From positions 434,001-498,000 of the forward strand of contig NZ_JAUSBV010000010.1 in assembly GCF_030651915.1 (NCBI RefSeq): a stretch of 64,000 nucleotides of DNA, given 5' to 3'. A model generated the notes under the pieces. It saw only the letters and a program-made list of their open reading frames with translations. It made no database searches and was not told the DNA's origin. Made by a program: the position numbers and the translations under genes. The stretch's first letter is position 1. Every line of letters starts with the position of its first letter. This DNA comes from Parvibaculum sp. (lineage in GTDB: Bacteria > Pseudomonadota > Alphaproteobacteria > Parvibaculales > Parvibaculaceae). Of the stretch, positions 31,509 to 41,530 are shown in pieces.

Positions 31509-31903
31509 CGCTTCCTCCTTGTTCCGCTGCTTCCGCAATTCCGCGTGCGGCGGTTTCATTGCGGAAAGCATGCAGCGAGCCGGAGGATTTCGCGTCATCC
31601 CGACGTTCATAAAAATTGATAATTCGTCCGGAATTTGAAAATACCGAATCCAGTCAATTTTACGCGTACGCGCGACGAGGGGATGAGGACGGCCAGAAGA
31701 CGGCAGCGGATGTCCGTGCAGGTTGAATGTGATTCAGATGGTGCATTCCACAAGTTTGGTTGATTCAAACGAGCTAAGTACCTGATTCTATTGGCGCTCG
31801 CCGACCACAGTTGGGGCGGTCCCAAGAGATTTGATTGGTCGTAATTTGATTGTAATCCCGCAAGCGCCGCCCAGCTCAGGACCTGGGTTGGCGCATCGCC
31901 TTG
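31509..31903. promoter_or_regulatory. 395-nt intergenic region: promoter side of the aromatic operon
   Basis: No convincing gene lies here. It is clearly more AT-rich than its surroundings. It holds several small repeats that could be regulator sites: AATTC-N5-GAATT at 31621-31635 (about 113 nt before the dioxygenase start), GTTTG-N7-CAAAC at 31754-31770, and a direct repeat ATTTGATTG at 31829-31837 and 31844-31852. Transcription of the operon must start in this stretch. The ndvB-like gene ends at its right edge. Confidence 0.5.
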
Positions 31904-34900
31904 TCAGCTCGCATCTTTGCCAACTGCCCGTAGCCGTATAGCGACCCGCCGAACACCCTCTTCGGGAAATGCGACGGTCTGCCCCTCGCAGGTCGCGCCA
32001 TCCACCGTCATTTCGATCGCTCCGGTCTGAAGACGGTCCGGATTCTCGACGCGGATTGCAAGAGTGCCGTTGTCGCGCCGGATTTCCGCTTCAAACGATG
32101 CCCAATGCCGCGGTAAGCACGGATCGATGACGAGCCGGCCGTCGGATAGTTTCAGCCCGAGGATCGCCTCGACGCCCAGACGCCACGTCCATGCCGCGGC
32201 GCCGGTGTACCAACTCCAGCCGCCGCGACCGACATGAGGCGCGACACCGCCCACATCGGCTGCCAACACGTAGGGCTCGTCACGATACCGTTGAAGGTCG
32301 AGGGCGTTTCGCGTCCGGTTGATCGGGTTCAGAATCTCAAAGATGCGCCATGCGCGATCCCCCTCCCCGCGCGCCGCAAAGGCGAGCCCGAGCCAGGCCG
32401 CCGCATGGGAATATTGCCCGCCATTCTCCCGAACGCCCGGCGGATAGGCCTTGATGTACCCCGGATCGCGCGGCGTTGTGTCGAAGGGCGGCCAGAGCAG
32501 CCGGACCAGCTGGTCTTCTTCGCTTACCAAATCGCGCTCCGCGCTATTGAGAGCCTTATCGATGCGGTCCGGCGCAGCGGCACCGGAAAGTACCGCCCAG
32601 GATTGCGCGATGGAATCGATCCGGCATTCGTCATTGCTGTCCGAACCCCATGGCCGTCCATTGTCGTCGAGCGCCCGCATGTACCAATTGCCATCCCACC
32701 CCTCGTCTTCGACGGCGCGCGCCATTTCGCGCGCGCGATCGTCCCAGTAACTCACTAGATCGTCACGATCCATATGCCCGGCCAACCTGACAAAACCATT
32801 GATCGCGGCAATCGCGAACCAGGCAAGCCAGACGCTCTCGCCCCGCCCCTGAGAGCCGACGCGATCCATGCCGTCGTTCCAATCGCCTGAGCCGATCAAT
32901 GGCAAGCCGTGTGCGCCCTGCGTGACGCCGCGGTCCAGCGCACGCCGGCAATGCTCGAAGATCGTTCGCGTCTCGCCCGGCGTGTCGAAGCGCGCGTACC
33001 GGTCATGCTCCTCCGGCGTCAGCACCGGCGCGCGCAGGAAAGGCACTTCCTCGGTCAGGATGGAATGATCGCCGGTCGCCTCGACATAGTGACTCACAGC
33101 ATAAGGGAGCCACAGCAGATCGTCCGAGCAGCGTGTCCGTACACCCCGATCATGCGGCGGGTGCCACCAATGCAGCACATCGCCTTCCTCGAACTGACGT
33201 GCTGCGCAAGCGAGGACATGCGCGCGGGCGCGGGCGGGATCGGCATGAAGCAGCGCCAGCACGTCCTGAAGCTGATCGCGGAAGCCGAATGCACCGCCGG
33301 CCTGGTAGAAGCCCGCTCTGGCAAGAATACGTGAAGAAAGCGTCTGATATTGCAACCAGCAATTTATCATCAGATCGAAGGCTGGATCGGGCGTTTGTAC
33401 CGTCACGGCACCCAGCCGACGGTCCCACTGTTCTGTCAACGCCGCCAGGGCCCGATCGATCGAGGCCGGTTCCTGCCAACGGCGCGCAAGTTGCTCCGCA
33501 TGCGCCCTGTTATCTCCCTGACCGAGAATGAAGATCACCTCGACCGTTTCTCCACCCGCGATGTCGAGATGCGCCTGATAGGCCGCGCAGGGATCCGCTC
33601 CCGACCCTACCCGGTCACCGAGGTCCCACTGTCGAAGTGCCGCCGGATTCGCCAAGTCGCCCTCACGGCCCAGAAAATCCCGTCTGTCGGTGGTCAGGCT
33701 GTGTGGCGGATGACTGGACGTCAGGAATGCAACACGCTCGCCGAAGTCGGGGTTCCACGGGTTGCGTGCCAGAAGCGAATGACTGCCGCTGTCGTATTCG
33801 CAGACCACATGCGGCCGGGCCGTGCTGCGCAACGCGCCGAGTACCCATTCAGCGTAATATGTCGCGGTGACGCGCCGGGCGCGCGCAGCGGGATTGCTCA
33901 AGCGGAGCCGCATGATCTTGACGGGATCGTCCGTCGGCACGAAGACGAGCAGTTCCTGTTCCAGCCCATGGCTGTTCTGCCGCCAGAGCGTATAACCCGC
34001 GCCGTGACGGATCTGGCAGTCCGCTCCCTCGCCTGCCGGCATGGGTGTGGGCGACCAGACCCCGGCGCTTTCCTCATCACGCAAATAGAACACTTCTCCC
34101 GGCGGATCGCAGACGGGATCGTTGGCCCAGGGTGTCAGGCGGTTCTCGCCGCTGTTGACGGCCCAGGTAAACCCACCCCCGGAGTCTGTGACGAGCGTGC
34201 CGAATGCGTCGTTTGCAAGAACATTCGACCAGGGCGCCGGTGTGCCCTCGCCCGTTTCCGGCTGGATCACATATTCGCGTCCATCTGGCGTGAAACCGCC
34301 AATGCCGTTGTCGAACAGAAGATCGGCCGGGCGTGCCACTGGCGGAATTTCTTCCGTTGGAACCATATCACCGGAGCCACCGAAGAACGGAACGACCGGC
34401 CGCGGCCGCACAGCCTTCGTGAGTTGGCTCTCAAGACTTCCTTCCGACTCATCGAGGATGACATGGGCGACGCTCTCAAGCAGACGTATATCTTCTTCAG
34501 CCATATGATCAGCAAAGAGCAGATGGACGTCTTGATGGTGGCCGGTGGTTACGTGTCCCCTGGCAAATTCCCGCAACATTGCGGAGAGGCGCTCGCGCGA
34601 CTGGTCGATATATCCGGATGGTCCCGTGCGAAGCACAACGAGGTCGACATGAAAGCCGCGCCGGTACCACAAACAATGCGCAGCGGCCAGCAGCCGCAGG
34701 AGATCGGTCGTCTCGTCGTCGGCTGCCCGGAGCAAGAGGATGGGCAGATCGCCGGAAATCCCCAAACCCCAGAGCCTCGGCTGACCGTGCCGGTTTGCGG
34801 CGACCACCGCAGGACGTCCTCTCAATTCATGGTAGGGATAAAGGAGAAGCGAGGCGAGCTGCTGCAATTCGGGCAATCGCGGCGACTCGAGAGCAAGCCG

Positions 34901-37900
34901 CTGGGTCTCGTGGGCCACCCCAGCCGCAGCATCGGCGAGAGCCCAATCCAGCGAGGCGAGTGTTGCGTAGCGCTCGGCGAGTTCCAGAACGGACTCACGC
35001 GAGCCGGCGACGAATGTCAAAAATGCGACTTCACGTCTTTCACCGGGCTGCAACTCAACGCATGCCTGAAGCGCCATCGCGGGGTCGAGCGTCCAGCCCA
35101 CACTGCCTGAAAGCCCATCGACTATGCCTCGCGGACGTCGTGACGTCCCGTTCCGTCCGAGAAATGCCGCGCGATCCGTTTCAAATCCGATCAAATTCGG
35201 ATCGGCGTCGCTCGAAATAATGCGGTGAAGCATGACCGGCGGCTTTTCGCGAGGATGACGCGTCCGGCGCGTGAAAAGCAAACCATTAAGATGCGGTATG
35301 TGTTCGCTACCGACGAAGAGCTTGCTGAAAGCGGGATGGCGCTCGTCCTCGAGCGGCGGCGCCATAACGACCTCGCCGTAACTTGTGAATTCGAGCGTCC
35401 GCACCTCATCGCTTTCATTGACGATGGCGAGGCGCCGGATTTCAACATCGTCACCCGCCGCGACCCCGACTTCCATCCGCAATCCGATGCCCTGGTCCCG
35501 GCGGTGAAACTCGACCATGTGCGGATGAAAGACAGTCTGCGCTTCCTCCGGCCGAACGCCAGTGGGTTGTCGTCCGACGGACCAGATATCGCCACTGTCC
35601 ACATCGCGAACATAGACCCACAAGCCTTCCCGGTCGCTGGCGTCGGGCAGCCAGCGCGTGAGCGCCTGGCCGTGCCAAAGAAGTCTCCCGCCGCCGGCTT
35701 CCGATATCCAGCTCGCCAGGCGACCATTGGAAAGCATGTGTATTTGCGGAACCACCGGCATGACCGCCGGCTGCCACACATCGAGCACGGGAGCCGCCGA
35801 CCGGCGCGATGACGGCCGCGGGAGTTCTTCCTCCCGGCCCGGCTCCGCCGGTAGTTCCCTCGGAATGCGTTCATGCAACAAGAGTTCCATGACCCGCATT
35901 CGACGGTCTTCGCGAAATCTGCGGATATGTATGTCCTCGCAGAGTGCATTGCCCAAGGCGCTCAGGATCATACCCTGGTGATGTGCCATGTAAGCGCGGA
36001 CAGGCAGAAAGCGCTGTCCCGCCGGCACGCGCTCAGGCGTGAAGTCCGCCGCTTCAAACAGGCCGAACGCGCCCACAAGCCCGAGCCGCACCAGTTCGCG
36101 CAAGTTCGCTATTGCCGCGCCGGTATTTACCGCAAGTGCCAGTACTGTCGCATAGGGAGCCACGACGTGATCGTTTGCAAGCCCGCGGCGCAAGCCAAGC
36201 CCCGGCACGCCGAAAGCCCGATACTGGTACCGGTGGTCCGCATCGCGCGATGCATAGGCCGATTCCGATACGCCCCATGGAATGCCATACGTCTCACCAT
36301 ATTGCCGCTGAATCTCAACTGCCGCACGCTCACTTTGGCCGAGAAGCGTTCCAGGATCGCTCCGCAGCAGCAGCGGTGGCATGAGATATTCGAACATCGA
36401 TCCGTTCCATGACACCAGTGACATTCCGTGCTTGGTCTGCGTCAGCGGTCGCCCAAGAAAGAACCAGTGTTCGAGCGGCACATCGCCCTTCGCGATGGCA
36501 AAGAAGCTTGCCAGCCGCGCTTCCGTTGCCATGAGGTCGTAGTGATGGGCGTCGACGCGATCGGCGCTATGATTATATCCAATAAAAAAAAGCCGTAGCT
36601 CCTGGTCGAAAAGCGGCCGAAAATCCATTTCTTCCGCAAGTCGCTCCGATCGCATGGCAGCGTCCAGCAGGCTCTCGCGCAGTTCGTGTTGCGCTTGTGC
36701 GCCTCGCGCGAATGCCACGGTCAGTTCCGAAAACCATTGGCTCACCGCCTCGCTCTCTTCATGTAGCGTGGCCGTTGCTACTATTTCTGCGATCTTGGCA
36801 CGAGCATCGTCGGTTCCCGCCAGCGACATGGAAGGCGGCAGGCTTTCTTCGATGCGAGATGCGAATTCCTCGCAGCCAGCGGGGGGAGCGGCGATGAGAG
36901 TCAGCCATGGCGTGAACGCATCGATGTCGCGCTGCATGCCGACCAAATGGTGTCGCCCGCGCTCAAGCCAGATATTCATCTCTCTCAAAGCTTCAACGGA
37001 CGGCGCCTTTGGGGCTGCAACGAGATCGTCGACGACCTCCTCTATTTCGCGCCATGTGTGGCCGCTTATATTCATTAAGGCCGTTCGCCAGTCCTGCGGG
37101 TTTTCGCGGGCGTGCGCGATCTGGAGAGTGAGAGATTCGATCTTCGAACAGAGTTTTCCGCCGTCCGAATTCTTGAATTTCTTTCCTGCTTCCGAGAGAA
37201 GATCGAGCGTGTCGCCGAGCCCGTCCCAAAGCGCGACCGGAAACGCCGATCCCCTTGCGGCTTCCAGACACCCTTGCTTCAGTGCCAACAGGCAAACAGC
37301 CAGATTTCCACTATCTACCGTCGACACATAACGGGGCTCGAGCGGGGTCAGAAACCTGGTGTCGTACCAATTGAAAATATGTCCGTGACAGCGTTCGAGC
37401 CGGTCGAGTGTATCGAGAGCGTTCTGAATGCGCGTCGAGAAATCTATCGGACCGATATAACCAAGGTCGGCGGCCGTGAGCGTCGAGAGAAGCATCATGC
37501 CGATATTGGTTGGCGACGTGCGGTGCGCGATCTCAGCATGAGGTTCTTCCTGATAGTTGTCCGGCGGTAGCCAATTGTCCTCGGGCCCGACGAACGTCTC
37601 GAAATAGAACCAGGTTCGCCGTGCAACCCGCCGCAGGAAGATCCTCTCCGCCTCATCGATTCTTTCGACCGGCATGCGCCGCGGGCGACGGATCCAGATC
37701 GCTATCTCGGGCGCCACGAGCCAGAGCAGCAGCAATGGCGCGGCGGCCGGCAAAGCCGATGGGCTTGCCGTAGCAAGCAATATCAAGAGCATGACGGCGA
37801 AAACCGGTGTGCTCGCCATGTGCAGCCAGGTTTTGGCACGCGTGCCATTCGCAGCCAGATGCTCGGCCACATGGGCCGCCGAGGTCCACTCCAAGAGGCC

Positions 37901-40357
37901 GCGCCGCGAAACGGCGAGCCGCCAAAGCGTTCGAACAATGGCATCAAGGGCCGTTGCCGCATCGCTGACGAGAAACGCCAGAGCGAGAAACCAGCGCCCC
38001 GCGTGATCGGCGAGACGCCGCATCGCGCTCCGCACAGCGCCCCGCCGACGCCCCCCCGCAAGCCCGGTTACGAGATCCGCGAAAAGATAGGCGCCCGGAA
38101 CCGCGACTGTGAAGACCGTCCAGACCCACGGACTACCGGGCAACACCAGCCATCCAGCCGTTGCAAGCGCAAGAAGCGAAACCGGAACCAGACTTCGCCG
38201 CAAATTGTCGAATATCTTCCAGCGATCGAGGGCCGACAAACTGTTTGCAAACCGCTGACCATCGACGCCCGGCACTTGTCTCGCAAGCCACGGCAGCAGC
38301 TGCCAATCGCCGCGGACCCAGCGATGCCATCGGCGCATATACTCGACGTAGTCGGCAGGAAACCCTTCATACAGAACGATATCGGTCGCCAATGCCACTC
38401 GTCCGTGCGCGCCTTCGAAGAGGTCGTGACTTACAAGCGCATTCTCCGGTACCCGCATCTCGAGACTGCGGTGAAAAGGTTCGACCTCGTATATACCCTT
38501 GCCGACATAGATGCCGGCGCCGAACAAGTCCTGATAGACGTCCGAGACAGCACGCGAATATATGTCTATCGACGTATCGCCGGTGAAAAGGCGAGCAAAG
38601 AGCGATCGATTTCCTCGCTCAGGTGAAATTTCGACACGTGGCTGAATGACGGTGTAACCCGCTCGAACGCGTCCGGTCCCGGCGTCGAAGTCAGCCCGAT
38701 TCAGCGGGTGCGACAGCGCGCCGACAAGCCGGGCGACGGAGCCGGGCGGCAGCGTGGTATCCGCATCCACAGTGACAACGAAGCGGACGCGCCGCAGCGC
38801 CGCGCAGTCGCCCTCCTCGATCGAAAACCCGGACTCCCCCTCTCCCAGAACATACCGATTGAATTCCTCGAGCTTTCCCCGCTTCCGCTCCCAGCCCATC
38901 CAGCAGCCCTGGCGCGAATTGTAGCGACGTGGACGGTGAAGCACATGGAACGGTCCCGATTTCCCGTTTCCGTAGAGATCGTTGAGCCTTCGAATTCCGG
39001 CGATCAGCGCTTCTTCCACATCCGCATCGCCAGGCAGGTGCTCTTCGGCCGCGTCGACATGGTCGCTCAGCAACGCGAAACGCAACGACGGATCCGGATT
39101 GGCGAGGCGATGCATCTCGAGTTGTTCGATCAACCGCGCCACTTCCGCCGGGTTCGCAACCAGAACGGGCACAACCACAGCGGTCGCGCAGGCCGGAGGA
39201 ATGGCCTTCGCGAAGTCCATCTTGGGAAGAACACGCGGCGCCACCAACGACGTTACGGCCCAATGTACAAGCGTTACGCTCAGCACGGATGCCGGCAGCA
39301 GTGCAAACATGACGCCCAGCAACCAGTCCGCAAGCCCGGCGTCTACGGCCCAGAGGTAGAAAGCAGGCAGCACAAGCGCCGCAATCCCCGCCAGAACAAG
39401 CGCAGTCGCGTAAGCCCGTCCGGCATTCCGGCGGAGCCAGTTTCTGCCCGCGTCAATCGGTCCCCGCCGATATCCGATTGCCCGTTCCGTTTCAGGCCGG
39501 CCTTCACCGGTTAACCAATAACCAACATGATTGTGGGGCTGGCGTCGCACCTCGCCGCGTGCGCAGGTCAGCACATGCTCTGTCACCTCGGCTTCCGGCC
39601 GGCGCGAACCGAAAGCCAGATCTTCCACCGTTCTGCGATATGTATCCCGTGTTTCGAAGTCCATGTGCGTGTAGACGCCCGCGGGATCGCCGGCGAGTGC
39701 TGCTTCAACCAGACTGGTTTGTTCAAAAAACTCTTTCCACGGAAGCGACGCAATCACAGCCAGATTGGCGAGTGCGCGCGATACACATTCCGTATCCTCA
39801 AACTCGCCACAGTCATTGGCGTATCTGCTGGGATCGACGGGCGCTTCAAGTCCCGGGAGCAACCGTCCGAACGAAACGATCAGAACTTCCAGGCAAGCCA
39901 GACGAAGCATCGTCGGGAACGCCCACAGCTCGGCCGTCGTCAGTGCATCCCGTTCCTGATACGCATTCACGAACTGTTGGAGGGCCGCCAGCGAAAGCTG
40001 CAGATGCGACGCCTTCAGAAAACCGTGCGCAAGTACGAAAACACGCGGGTATCCCTCGTCGCCTGTATTCGTCAGGCTTGGCAGTCGATTGTAGAACTGC
40101 GATGGCAGATCCTTTTGTACCTGGACGATGGCGCGCCGTACCTGGTAGTCGTTGTCGAGCAACCATTCGGCGGCCTTCGTTGAGTCAGGGGGCGGATCGG
40201 CGCAGAGCCGCCGCACCTCGGCGAGCCACGCGACCAGCGAGCCCGCCTGTGCCCAGACCGCGAGTGGGGCTGGGGTTCTGCCCGATGTCACATGGCGCTG
40301 CCGCAACTCCGATGCCGCCATTTCGAGCGGGCGATGCTGGACCTCCATATCGGGCAC
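31904..40357 (-). CDS. ndvB: Giant cyclic beta-1,2-glucan synthase-like protein (NdvB/Cgs family, GT84-GH94)
   Basis: The protein has 2817 residues, close to Brucella Cgs and rhizobial NdvB. An N-terminal region is followed by membrane helices near 315-370, a glycosyltransferase core with VTVDADTTLPPG (D-x-D, about 530) and RRWHRWVRGDW (R-x-x-R-W, about 710), and more helices near 735-780 and 845-895. A glycoamylase-like domain follows (HWFFLGRPLTQTKHGMSLVSWNGSMFEY, about 1300), then two GT36/GH94 phosphorylase-like modules, the last with SGDWNDGMDR (catalytic Asp, about 2490). It would polymerise and cyclise glucan at the inner membrane and set its length. It starts 2 nt after a tandem Usp gene whose upstream region has an FNR-type box, so control by oxygen limitation is inferred. 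Confidence 0.9.
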   Translation of the reverse strand: MPDMEVQHRPLEMAASELRQRHVTSGRTPAPLAVWAQAGSLVAWLAEVRRLCADPPPDSTKAAEWLLDNDYQVRRAIVQVQKDLPSQFYNRLPSLTNTGDEGYPRVFVLAHGFLKASHLQLSLAALQQFVNAYQERDALTTAELWAFPTMLRLACLEVLIVSFGRLLPGLEAPVDPSRYANDCGEFEDTECVSRALANLAVIASLPWKEFFEQTSLVEAALAGDPAGVYTHMDFETRDTYRRTVEDLAFGSRRPEAEVTEHVLTCARGEVRRQPHNHVGYWLTGEGRPETERAIGYRRGPIDAGRNWLRRNAGRAYATALVLAGIAALVLPAFYLWAVDAGLADWLLGVMFALLPASVLSVTLVHWAVTSLVAPRVLPKMDFAKAIPPACATAVVVPVLVANPAEVARLIEQLEMHRLANPDPSLRFALLSDHVDAAEEHLPGDADVEEALIAGIRRLNDLYGNGKSGPFHVLHRPRRYNSRQGCWMGWERKRGKLEEFNRYVLGEGESGFSIEEGDCAALRRVRFVVTVDADTTLPPGSVARLVGALSHPLNRADFDAGTGRVRAGYTVIQPRVEISPERGNRSLFARLFTGDTSIDIYSRAVSDVYQDLFGAGIYVGKGIYEVEPFHRSLEMRVPENALVSHDLFEGAHGRVALATDIVLYEGFPADYVEYMRRWHRWVRGDWQLLPWLARQVPGVDGQRFANSLSALDRWKIFDNLRRSLVPVSLLALATAGWLVLPGSPWVWTVFTVAVPGAYLFADLVTGLAGGRRRGAVRSAMRRLADHAGRWFLALAFLVSDAATALDAIVRTLWRLAVSRRGLLEWTSAAHVAEHLAANGTRAKTWLHMASTPVFAVMLLILLATASPSALPAAAPLLLLWLVAPEIAIWIRRPRRMPVERIDEAERIFLRRVARRTWFYFETFVGPEDNWLPPDNYQEEPHAEIAHRTSPTNIGMMLLSTLTAADLGYIGPIDFSTRIQNALDTLDRLERCHGHIFNWYDTRFLTPLEPRYVSTVDSGNLAVCLLALKQGCLEAARGSAFPVALWDGLGDTLDLLSEAGKKFKNSDGGKLCSKIESLTLQIAHARENPQDWRTALMNISGHTWREIEEVVDDLVAAPKAPSVEALREMNIWLERGRHHLVGMQRDIDAFTPWLTLIAAPPAGCEEFASRIEESLPPSMSLAGTDDARAKIAEIVATATLHEESEAVSQWFSELTVAFARGAQAQHELRESLLDAAMRSERLAEEMDFRPLFDQELRLFFIGYNHSADRVDAHHYDLMATEARLASFFAIAKGDVPLEHWFFLGRPLTQTKHGMSLVSWNGSMFEYLMPPLLLRSDPGTLLGQSERAAVEIQRQYGETYGIPWGVSESAYASRDADHRYQYRAFGVPGLGLRRGLANDHVVAPYATVLALAVNTGAAIANLRELVRLGLVGAFGLFEAADFTPERVPAGQRFLPVRAYMAHHQGMILSALGNALCEDIHIRRFREDRRMRVMELLLHERIPRELPAEPGREEELPRPSSRRSAAPVLDVWQPAVMPVVPQIHMLSNGRLASWISEAGGGRLLWHGQALTRWLPDASDREGLWVYVRDVDSGDIWSVGRQPTGVRPEEAQTVFHPHMVEFHRRDQGIGLRMEVGVAAGDDVEIRRLAIVNESDEVRTLEFTSYGEVVMAPPLEDERHPAFSKLFVGSEHIPHLNGLLFTRRTRHPREKPPVMLHRIISSDADPNLIGFETDRAAFLGRNGTSRRPRGIVDGLSGSVGWTLDPAMALQACVELQPGERREVAFLTFVAGSRESVLELAERYATLASLDWALADAAAGVAHETQRLALESPRLPELQQLASLLLYPYHELRGRPAVVAANRHGQPRLWGLGISGDLPILLLRAADDETTDLLRLLAAAHCLWYRRGFHVDLVVLRTGPSGYIDQSRERLSAMLREFARGHVTTGHHQDVHLLFADHMAEEDIRLLESVAHVILDESEGSLESQLTKAVRPRPVVPFFGGSGDMVPTEEIPPVARPADLLFDNGIGGFTPDGREYVIQPETGEGTPAPWSNVLANDAFGTLVTDSGGGFTWAVNSGENRLTPWANDPVCDPPGEVFYLRDEESAGVWSPTPMPAGEGADCQIRHGAGYTLWRQNSHGLEQELLVFVPTDDPVKIMRLRLSNPAARARRVTATYYAEWVLGALRSTARPHVVCEYDSGSHSLLARNPWNPDFGERVAFLTSSHPPHSLTTDRRDFLGREGDLANPAALRQWDLGDRVGSGADPCAAYQAHLDIAGGETVEVIFILGQGDNRAHAEQLARRWQEPASIDRALAALTEQWDRRLGAVTVQTPDPAFDLMINCWLQYQTLSSRILARAGFYQAGGAFGFRDQLQDVLALLHADPARARAHVLACAARQFEEGDVLHWWHPPHDRGVRTRCSDDLLWLPYAVSHYVEATGDHSILTEEVPFLRAPVLTPEEHDRYARFDTPGETRTIFEHCRRALDRGVTQGAHGLPLIGSGDWNDGMDRVGSQGRGESVWLAWFAIAAINGFVRLAGHMDRDDLVSYWDDRAREMARAVEDEGWDGNWYMRALDDNGRPWGSDSNDECRIDSIAQSWAVLSGAAAPDRIDKALNSAERDLVSEEDQLVRLLWPPFDTTPRDPGYIKAYPPGVRENGGQYSHAAAWLGLAFAARGEGDRAWRIFEILNPINRTRNALDLQRYRDEPYVLAADVGGVAPHVGRGGWSWYTGAAAWTWRLGVEAILGLKLSDGRLVIDPCLPRHWASFEAEIRRDNGTLAIRVENPDRLQTGAIEMTVDGATCEGQTVAFPEEGVRRVAIRLRAVGKDAS

Positions 40358-40359
40358 GG

Positions 40360-41382
40360 TCAGCGTTCGGTGTGATGAGATAGCCGCATGTCGACGTCGC
40401 GAAGACCCACGCTACGTGTCGTCGATGCGCGTGTCTCGCGTTGGACAATCAAAAGCGGTACAGCGATATGGGTTATGAGATGGGCCGTCACGCGGCCATA
40501 AGGAACGTCGGCGCGGGCCGCCTGACCGTGGGCCGAGAGGACCACCAAGTCGGCATTGTTGGCAATCAGATGAGACAGATTGCTTCGAACGTCGCCGCGC
40601 CGGATGATGACCCTTGTTGAAATACCACTCGCGGCAAGGCGCATTCGCAACCGGTCGAGGTAGTCTCGCGCGACGCGCTCGTTCCGTGCAGCCAGCCGCT
40701 CCCGCAGGTCGATGTCCTCCTTGTCGAGCGGTCCAGTTTCCGTCAATTCCGGCACCGGGACGACGTGCGCCAGGACAAGTTCGGCGCCATGTGCCTTCGC
40801 GATGCGGACAGCCAACGGAAGAACGCTTTCCGCCCGGCAAGAACCATCGACGGGTACAAGCAATCGCCGATAATGAATATCGTCCGAACGGACCGAGGAA
40901 GGCACGAGAAGGACAGATCCGGTGCCTCTCTCCATGACCCGTCGGGCCGTGCTGCCCAAGCTCCATTCCATCGATCCGCCCTCCCCATGCGTACCAAGCA
41001 CGGCGAGATCCGATCTGTGCTCATGCGTCCAGAGAGCAATTTTCTCCGCGGCGGCGCCCTCGATAACCTCGACATCGACATGGGCACCGTCGCGCGCGCA
41101 AGCCTGCGCAAGACGCACGATACGCCCTTGGGCTTCACGCTGGCGAATCTTCCGCTCGACCGGATCGGACGGACCGTTGGGCCCAACCTCCAGCACGCGC
41201 AGCAGCGTAAGCGGCGCATCCAGCGCTTTTGCGACAGCAAGCCCGTGCGATAAAATCTTCCGTGTGAATTCAGACGTATCCACGCAAGCCACAACACGCG
41301 CAAAAGAAGTGCTAGCGCCGGATGCCGCCGTAACGACATGTTCAGGTGCACTTCGTTCCGGACCGACGGAAGATGCAGACAT
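40360..41382 (-). CDS. Tandem-domain universal stress protein
   Basis: The protein has 340 residues with two Usp domains. The first (about 26-165) has an intact ATP-loop GTHGEGGSMEWSLGSTARRVM; the second (about 170-315) has SAHGQAARADVPYGRVTAHLI, with Arg-Val instead of Ser-Thr after the last Gly, so it may not bind ATP. The start has AAAGGAGG upstream. An exact FNR/FixK-type box lies about 92 nt before the ATG. It is the first gene of a two-gene operon with the glucan synthase. Confidence 0.9.
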   Translation of the reverse strand: MSASSVGPERSAPEHVVTAASGASTSFARVVACVDTSEFTRKILSHGLAVAKALDAPLTLLRVLEVGPNGPSDPVERKIRQREAQGRIVRLAQACARDGAHVDVEVIEGAAAEKIALWTHEHRSDLAVLGTHGEGGSMEWSLGSTARRVMERGTGSVLLVPSSVRSDDIHYRRLLVPVDGSCRAESVLPLAVRIAKAHGAELVLAHVVPVPELTETGPLDKEDIDLRERLAARNERVARDYLDRLRMRLAASGISTRVIIRRGDVRSNLSHLIANNADLVVLSAHGQAARADVPYGRVTAHLITHIAVPLLIVQRETRASTTRSVGLRDVDMRLSHHTER

Positions 41383-41473
41383 GGTTTGCCCTCCTTTCGC
41401 CCACGCCGCGCGAGCACATCAATGTGGATAGCGTTCGATGCATGAAGGTTAACGGCGCCCCCCGACCGCTACC

Positions 41474-41487
41474 TTGATACGGATCAA
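41474..41487. promoter_or_regulatory. FNR/FixK-type box TTGAT-ACGG-ATCAA
   Basis: This is an exact match to the TTGAT-N4-ATCAA consensus, 92 nt upstream of the tandem usp ATG and just past the 3' end of the lipoprotein gene. It probably activates usp-ndvB. Confidence 0.8.
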
Positions 41488-41530
41488 TCTTTCGCTGAAT
41501 TTCGAAAACGCCCGCACCGCCAACAGCCAA

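Noticed and set aside
31607-31825. A 72-codon minus-strand frame in the operon promoter gap
   Set aside because: No Shine-Dalgarno sequence, no recognisable pattern, and it sits where the promoter is expected.
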